Part shown: piece after piece, positions 59,046-64,000 of the stretch
How positions within the stretch are numbered: the stretch's first letter is position 1
Layout of the letters: each line of letters starts with the position of its first letter
Assembly (NCBI GenBank): GCA_016712035.1
Contig: JADJRT010000001.1
Location: 372,001-436,000, forward strand
Reading direction: 5' to 3'
DNA: 64,000 bases
Source of the DNA: Flammeovirgaceae bacterium
GTDB taxonomy: Bacteria > Bacteroidota > Bacteroidia > Cytophagales > Cyclobacteriaceae
Position numbers and translations under genes: made by a program
Notes under the pieces: generated by a model
The model's input: only the letters and a program-made list of their open reading frames with translations
What the model was told of the DNA's origin: nothing
Databases searched by the model: none

Positions 59046-61748
59046 TTATTCACTTCGCAACGACTTCACAGGATCACTCGATGCCGCCTTGAAGGATTGA
59101 AAGCTCATGGTAGCAAGGGCAATCAGAAAAGCAACCAATCCCGCCATAAGGTATAATCCAACACCAATTTCGGTTTTGTAGTTGTAATCCTTCAGCCACC
59201 AATCAATACCGTACCAGGCCAACGGTGCCGCCAAAACAAATGCAATTAAAACAAGTTTGCCCAATTCTTTCGAAAGCAACATCACGATGCTGCTGATGCT
59301 GGCGCCTAGCACTTTTCGGATGCCAATCTCTTTCATACGTTGTTCTGCGGTAAACGCAGTGAGGGCAAATAATCCAAGGCATGCAATCAGAACTGCGAGG
59401 ACAGAAAATATTCCAAAGATGTTTCCAAGCCGGGTTTCGGCTGCATACATGCTACCAAAGCGGTCATCCAAAAAGTAATATGTGAAAGGTTGGCCAGGGG
59501 CCAGCTCTTTCCATTTGGCCTCTGTCAGTTGAATAACCTCTTGTGTGTTTTGCGATTGGAAACGAAATGAAATGGGTCCTTCCGATTTTTCGTTCAGCTC
59601 CATCATCAAGGGGCTCACATTTTCTTTAAGAGATTCAAAGTGAAAATCTTCAACAATGCCTATCACCGTAAGTGTAATCAGTTTGTTGCGATCCGGTTCA
59701 CCATTGCCACTATCACCAAACGTTGCGATTTTACTACCAATGATATCTCCTGTGAAATTGAATCTCTTAATAGAAGCTTCATTGATAAGGACTGCCGTTG
59801 AATCGGAAGGAAACTCGCGTGAAAAATCACGACCCTCCTTGATCTTCATCCCCATGGTTTTTATGTAATCATAATCTACACGCCAATTCTGGATGCTCAC
59901 CATATTTTCCTGCACAGCAGGATCGCGACCTTCTACCCACCAGGGATTATCACTTCGCCATGAGCCACTCACTGGCAAGAAGCCCGTCATGGTTGCGTTT
60001 TCCATTTTTCCGCTGCGCATTATTTCATCTTTGAAAGGCAGCCGATTGCTTCCCAATGCATAGGCATCTTCAATTACAATCACCTGATCTTTATTAAAGC
60101 CCAATTTTTTGTTTTGGATATAATTGAGCTGTCGATTAACGGCCAGGGTGCCAATCACCAGAAAAATGGAAACCGTAAATTGAAAAACCACCAGGGCGCT
60201 TCGGATAAGCCCGCTCTTCATACCCAAGGCAACATGTCCTTTCAACACACTGACGGGTTTAAAAGCAGACAAGAAGAAGGAGGGATAAATGCCCGCTAAT
60301 AGCCCTACAGTCAAAGCAGCCAGAATAATGATTCCATAAAGCATGGGTTGCTGGAATGGAATGGAAAGTGTTCTTAATGAAAGTTGATTGAAAAGAGGAA
60401 GCAACAGGTAGGCAAATAGGACTGCGAGAAGAATGGAAATGAAGGTTAGTAATATTGATTCGGTAAGAAACTGTCGCATTAAATGTGAACGGAAAGAACC
60501 CATTACTTTTCGGATGCCTACTTCTTTAGCGCGATTCGCAGAACGCGCGGTGGAAAGATTCATGAAGTTGATGCAGGCGATAATGAGAATGAATAAGGCA
60601 ATAGCCACAAACAGGTAGACATAGGCGATGTCGAAGTTGGGTTCGAACTCACCCTGCAAAGAACTTTTTAAGTGAATATCCGAAAGGGGTTGCAGTGTGT
60701 ATTCCATTTTATTTCCTGCAGCAATAAATTTTTCCATGGTAAAATCCCCACCTAACAGTTCTGCCATTTGTGGCATGGCATGCTTCACAACTAACTCCGT
60801 GAATTTGCTTTCCAATTGTTTTACGTCAGCACCCGACCGCAGGAGAAGATAGGTTTGAAAATTATTGCTATACCACACCAGCCTTTTGGCTTCATCCAAA
60901 CCTTCCATTGAAATAAGAATATCGAAATGAAAATGAGTGTTTTGCGGTAACGTTTTATAGATAGCCGTAATCTTCATGTTCATTTTATTATCCAGGATTA
61001 GGGTTTGTCCCAACGCATTTTCACCAGGAAAATATTTTTCAGCAATCTTTTCACTAATAGCGATTGTATTAGGTTCGGCTAGTGCAGTTTCTGCATTGCC
61101 TGCAATAACTGGAATAGAAAATACTTTAAAGAAATCCTTATCTGTCCAGATTACATTGTCTTCCTTAATATTGTCAACGTTTCGCTTAACTAGATAGGAG
61201 CCTCGTTCCCGAAAACGGATTGCGGCCTCCACCTCAGGATATTCAGCAACAAGCGCACTTGCCAGAATGGGAGGCGCATACAGCATATTATAGTGATTGC
61301 CACCAAACTTGATTTCGCTCTTCGTTCGATAAATGCGATTGCCATTCTCAAAATGTTTATCATAACTAGTTTCATTAATTACAAATAGTAGAATGATAAA
61401 ACAAATTGCCAGCCCCACCGAAAGGCCAGCAACATTTATAAATGTGTAGAAACTATGTTTGCGCAAATTGCGCATGGCGATTGTAAAATAATTTTTAAGC
61501 ATATTTCTCGACTTAGTGTTTTCAGATTTTATAATTTCTTGTTGGGTCTCCTGTAAACCCGCTGTGTTTCCAAATGATTTTAAGATGTGATGATAGGCAT
61601 CAATAAATTTTTTTCCTTGGTTCATCTCCGTTTCAACACCCGAACAAATGTGATCGATTAACTCCTCCTGAATACCATCGGCTACAATACCTCGGTAGTT
61701 AAGGTCTTTGATGATGCATTCGATATGGTCGTTTGTTAATCTATTCAC
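59046..61748 (-). CDS. FtsX/MacB-type ABC transporter permease with permease prefix domain
   Basis: A 900-residue inner-membrane permease. The N-terminal ~85 residues (HIECIIKDLNYRGI...EELIDHICSG) form the prefix domain of this Bacteroidota family, then come two FtsX-like units, each with an extracytoplasmic MacB-PCD domain. Marker stretches are NYFTIAMRNLRKHSFYTFIN, ANRAKEVGIRKVMGS and EQRMKEIGIRKVLGAS. No ATPase gene is next to it. The PadR regulator 80 bp upstream on the same strand is its likely controller. Substrate unknown. Confidence 0.9.
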   Translation of the reverse strand: MNRLTNDHIECIIKDLNYRGIVADGIQEELIDHICSGVETEMNQGKKFIDAYHHILKSFGNTAGLQETQQEIIKSENTKSRNMLKNYFTIAMRNLRKHSFYTFINVAGLSVGLAICFIILLFVINETSYDKHFENGNRIYRTKSEIKFGGNHYNMLYAPPILASALVAEYPEVEAAIRFRERGSYLVKRNVDNIKEDNVIWTDKDFFKVFSIPVIAGNAETALAEPNTIAISEKIAEKYFPGENALGQTLILDNKMNMKITAIYKTLPQNTHFHFDILISMEGLDEAKRLVWYSNNFQTYLLLRSGADVKQLESKFTELVVKHAMPQMAELLGGDFTMEKFIAAGNKMEYTLQPLSDIHLKSSLQGEFEPNFDIAYVYLFVAIALFILIIACINFMNLSTARSANRAKEVGIRKVMGSFRSHLMRQFLTESILLTFISILLAVLFAYLLLPLFNQLSLRTLSIPFQQPMLYGIIILAALTVGLLAGIYPSFFLSAFKPVSVLKGHVALGMKSGLIRSALVVFQFTVSIFLVIGTLAVNRQLNYIQNKKLGFNKDQVIVIEDAYALGSNRLPFKDEIMRSGKMENATMTGFLPVSGSWRSDNPWWVEGRDPAVQENMVSIQNWRVDYDYIKTMGMKIKEGRDFSREFPSDSTAVLINEASIKRFNFTGDIIGSKIATFGDSGNGEPDRNKLITLTVIGIVEDFHFESLKENVSPLMMELNEKSEGPISFRFQSQNTQEVIQLTEAKWKELAPGQPFTYYFLDDRFGSMYAAETRLGNIFGIFSVLAVLIACLGLFALTAFTAEQRMKEIGIRKVLGASISSIVMLLSKELGKLVLIAFVLAAPLAWYGIDWWLKDYNYKTEIGVGLYLMAGLVAFLIALATMSFQSFKAASSDPVKSLRSE

Positions 61749-61827
61749 AGCAACATTTTTTGATGCTAGATGCTTGTCGCTAGTTTAATCGAGTATCCAG
61801 AGACCCGCATCCAGTATCCTTCTCTTC

Positions 61828-62175
61828 TTAATTCAATTCCACTTGCAATACATTTCCCATCGTTTTAATAAACGCGATTAATTCATTTACGCGTGCTTTA
61901 ACCAATGATCTTCCATCGGATGTAAGAGAATAATATTTTCTCACTCTTTTTCCTATGGTTATTACTTCTGTCTTTAACATCCCTTCAGCTTCAAGTTTAT
62001 GCAAGGTTGGATACAAAGCTCCTTCGGTTAATAGAATTCGTTCGCCCGACAATTCTTTTACACGCAGAGTAATTTCATATCCATACATGCGGCCATGGTC
62101 TTTTAAAACTTTTAAAAGAATAGTTTGCAGGGTGCCTTTTAATAGCTCAGGTGAATGCATCATGGACTTATACAT
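61828..62175 (-). CDS. PadR family transcriptional regulator
   Basis: A winged-helix repressor of about 115 residues. The PadR core reads LLKGTLQTILLKVLKDHGRMYGYEI...LLTEGALYPTLHKLEAEGML, followed by GKRVRKYYSLTSDGR. The start is uncertain: ATGs at 62190, 62175 and further in are all in frame; 62175 is a compromise and 62271 is too long. It sits directly upstream of the FtsX-type permease on the same strand, the usual PadR-permease arrangement in Bacteroidota. Confidence 0.88.
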   Translation of the reverse strand: MYKSMMHSPELLKGTLQTILLKVLKDHGRMYGYEITLRVKELSGERILLTEGALYPTLHKLEAEGMLKTEVITIGKRVRKYYSLTSDGRSLVKARVNELIAFIKTMGNVLQVELN

Positions 62176-62314
62176 AAGTGAATTATGCATAAGACGCACA
62201 AGCACCCTGGTTGGTTGCACGAACCGAGCAATTTTGACTAAATTTATATTTCTACTAAGATGGGGACCCATGAATGGAAGTAATAGGAAACCTCTTAGTT
62301 AATAAGCGAGTAAT

Positions 62315-63349
62315 ATGCCCGATTCAATTAAAGATAAACTCATTCGACTTGAACGCATTCTGGATGCAACCACCGAGGGCTGGTGGGAATGGAATACAGA
62401 AACTGATCAAACACTTCATGGTGCTGGTTGGTTTAAGATGTTGGGGTTGGGGCCTATAGAAGGCGTGGTTTCTAATTCACTATGGAAAGAACGAATCCAT
62501 CCGGATGATAGAGTTCGGGCAATTGAAAATCAACAACTCTTCCTTAAATCAGATGACCCTTGGGAACATGAGTTCAGAATGTTGCATCAGGATGGTAAGT
62601 ATATATGGATATTGTCCCGAGGTAAGGTGTTGTATCGTTCAGCGGATGGAGAGGCACTACAAGTAGGGGGACTAAACATAAATATTACCGCTCAAAAAAA
62701 TATACAAAAGCTTAATGCGGATTTAGTAGATAAAGAAAACCTTGTTCAAGGCATTTTAAAGGTTTCACTTTCGGGCATCACTATGTACGACTTTATGGCC
62801 AAGCGGATGAGTTTTGCAACCGGCAACATTATGCGTGACATGGGCTATGCAGAAGAGGAACTCGTGCACATTTCACAGAATTTTTATCATGAAGTATTGC
62901 ACCCTGAGGATCAACCAAAAATGCGGGATCATACAGCAAAGTTAATTCAATCAAAGCCAGGGCAGTTACTCGAATGTTCACTTCGGTTTAAAAGCAAACA
63001 AGATAATTACCATACTATTATGTTGCGTGACTCCGTGTATTCGCGCGATAATCAGGGCTATCCGCAAGAGGTGTTGTGTTCGGCTGTTGATATTACCAAT
63101 TACCTGACCTTAAAAGCAAAAATGGATGAGAATATGAAGTTCATCCACGAGATGTCATTTAAAAATTCGCACGAAATGCGCGCACCTGTTGCCACCATGC
63201 TCGGGTTGTTACGATTGATCAAGTTTGAATTGCATTCGCCTGCCGCGGTTGAGGAATTGATTAATTACCTTGACCAGACCGTTACAAAAATGGATGAGGT
63301 AATACGCGAATTAACAAATACGCTGGAAAGGAAAATGAAAAGTGAATAG
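62315..63349 (+). CDS. PAS domain sensor protein with HisKA-like helix but no ATPase domain
   Basis: A 344-residue soluble protein with two PAS domains (about residues 10-130, with WWEWNTETDQ and RIHPDDR; and 145-270, with HPEDQPKMRDH). The end is a helical dimerisation region containing NSHEMRAPVATMLGLLRL, an H box like those of histidine kinases, but the protein stops about 60 residues later with no N, G1 or G2 boxes. It cannot autophosphorylate in the normal way; it may be a phosphotransfer or signalling scaffold. The stop is clean, with no sign of a continuing ATPase frame downstream. Confidence 0.75.
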   Translation: MPDSIKDKLIRLERILDATTEGWWEWNTETDQTLHGAGWFKMLGLGPIEGVVSNSLWKERIHPDDRVRAIENQQLFLKSDDPWEHEFRMLHQDGKYIWILSRGKVLYRSADGEALQVGGLNINITAQKNIQKLNADLVDKENLVQGILKVSLSGITMYDFMAKRMSFATGNIMRDMGYAEEELVHISQNFYHEVLHPEDQPKMRDHTAKLIQSKPGQLLECSLRFKSKQDNYHTIMLRDSVYSRDNQGYPQEVLCSAVDITNYLTLKAKMDENMKFIHEMSFKNSHEMRAPVATMLGLLRLIKFELHSPAAVEELINYLDQTVTKMDEVIRELTNTLERKMKSE

Positions 63350-63399
63350 GGTAAGATTGTCAATCAAATTTTTGTTTACTTTCACCCAGTATTTATTCT

Positions 63400-64000
63400 A
63401 TGCGATTCATTTACATTTTAGTAGGAATTTTTTTAGTGTGGTGCCTGGGAGCATCGTTCTGGTATTTGTTTTGGGTTAAGGGCTTGAGCCCCCAACCCGA
63501 AAATATTAACCCACATGAGTCGGCATTAGCTATTGCCGAAATCCTGATTATGATTTTGGTTTCCGTTTTTATAGGATTTGCTTTGTTTTGGGCGCTCAAT
63601 CAGCAAACCGTTTCAAAAAAGGATGAAGCTGTTCAACAATTATTAATCGAGCGAGCCGCCTTACAAACCTCCGAACAATTGCTTCAGGAACAGTCTCAAA
63701 AATCTGAGATCACACTGAGCCGGGCACGAGAAACCTTCCGCGAAGATTTTTTAGAAGTTTCGCGCGAAAACGAAAGGCTTAAAACAGAATTAGAGAATGC
63801 TCAGCACGTTACATCATCCGAGAGTAATGAGTTAGAGCCTCTAAAAAATGAAATTGCTCAATTAGAGTCGGTGAGACAAAAGCTTGAAATTGAACTCTCC
63901 GAGTTAAGAACAGATGCTCAAGAGAGAAAATCTATGCCGAAACCGGTAAGTAAAAACACGGCTGATAAAAATAGTACAGAGAGTAAAGACGATCTCAAAG
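63400..64000 (+). CDS. Membrane protein with long coiled coil (runs off the window)
   Basis: Open from ATG at 63400 to the window end, 200 residues visible. Two membrane helices (IYILVGIFLVWCLGASFWYLF and AEILIMILVSVFIGFALFWAL) are followed by a Glu/Gln/Leu-rich coiled coil (about residues 68-170) and a Lys/Ser linker ending SKDDLK. In similar Bacteroidota proteins DDLK often opens a helix-hairpin-helix motif of form IxGIGPKI; that part would lie beyond the window, so it is only a guess. Start chosen as the only ATG before the first helix. Confidence 0.7.
   Translation, partial: MRFIYILVGIFLVWCLGASFWYLFWVKGLSPQPENINPHESALAIAEILIMILVSVFIGFALFWALNQQTVSKKDEAVQQLLIERAALQTSEQLLQEQSQKSEITLSRARETFREDFLEVSRENERLKTELENAQHVTSSESNELEPLKNEIAQLESVRQKLEIELSELRTDAQERKSMPKPVSKNTADKNSTESKDDLK

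Noticed and set aside
1..64000. CRISPR arrays, IS elements, phage or conjugation genes
   Set aside because: No spaced direct repeats, transposase motifs, terminal inverted repeats or phage structural genes were seen.

Overview
The window reads as a chromosome segment of a member of the Bacteroidota, most likely order Cytophagales. Support comes from a GldJ-type gliding/type IX secretion lipoprotein, a CusA-TolC fusion efflux pump, DUF4175, paired FtsX-type permease and PadR regulator, LytTR regulators, many small outer-membrane beta-barrels, lipoproteins with short N-termini, and moderate-to-low GC. I see no transposase, phage gene, CRISPR array, rRNA or tRNA. Assignments rest on sequence reading and remembered family motifs; no search was run.

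Region 1 (1-9 kb): end of a radical SAM gene, a heavy-metal efflux operon (small conserved protein, CusA-TolC fusion, CusB), a LAB_N membrane protein, a class I methyltransferase, and a convergent redoxin lipoprotein with a small membrane partner. Region 2 (9-24.6 kb): mfd, gldJ, comF, an AhpD-like protein, and a packed plus-strand run of DUF4175, an RsbW-like ATPase, ybeY, mnmG, a methyltransferase and an Ig-like lipoprotein. Two parS-like palindromes precede mnmG. A 253-bp gene-free stretch after the Ig-like gene holds two consensus and four near-consensus DnaA boxes, so this segment may be close to a replication origin. Region 3 (24.8-30.3 kb): a TPR protein, GDPD, a beta-barrel, a serine hydrolase, a membrane protein and a decayed beta-barrel fragment.

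Region 4 (30.4-42 kb, all minus strand) is the most coherent metabolic unit. One eight-gene run encodes an ABM-like protein, a Dcu C4-dicarboxylate transporter, a secreted type II asparaginase, an aspartase that carries a signal peptide, two large porins, a DUF2490 protein and a CPA1 antiporter. Just upstream lies a sigma-54 activator with a membrane sensor domain and PAS. The gap between them carries repeated GTGAAT/ATTCAC half-sites. Together this suggests an extracytoplasmic asparagine-to-aspartate-to-fumarate route under signal control.

Region 5 (42-64 kb): glgX, YceI, a translationally coupled Cax/VIT-like/beta-barrel operon, an HGSNAT-like acyltransferase, malate:quinone oxidoreductase, a three-domain fasciclin lipoprotein, a LytS/LytTR two-component pair, a membrane LytTR regulator, a second beta-barrel plus serine hydrolase pair, an FtsX-type permease with PadR regulator, a PAS/HisKA protein and the start of a coiled-coil membrane protein.

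Quality note: many genes in the first 30 kb are split by one-base indels, mostly a homopolymer short by one base, clustered in blocks (about 7.6-8.4, 10.7-11.4 and 16.0-16.45 kb) between clean stretches. I read these mostly as consensus errors and annotate each such gene as one feature with its breaks. The second half is much cleaner.
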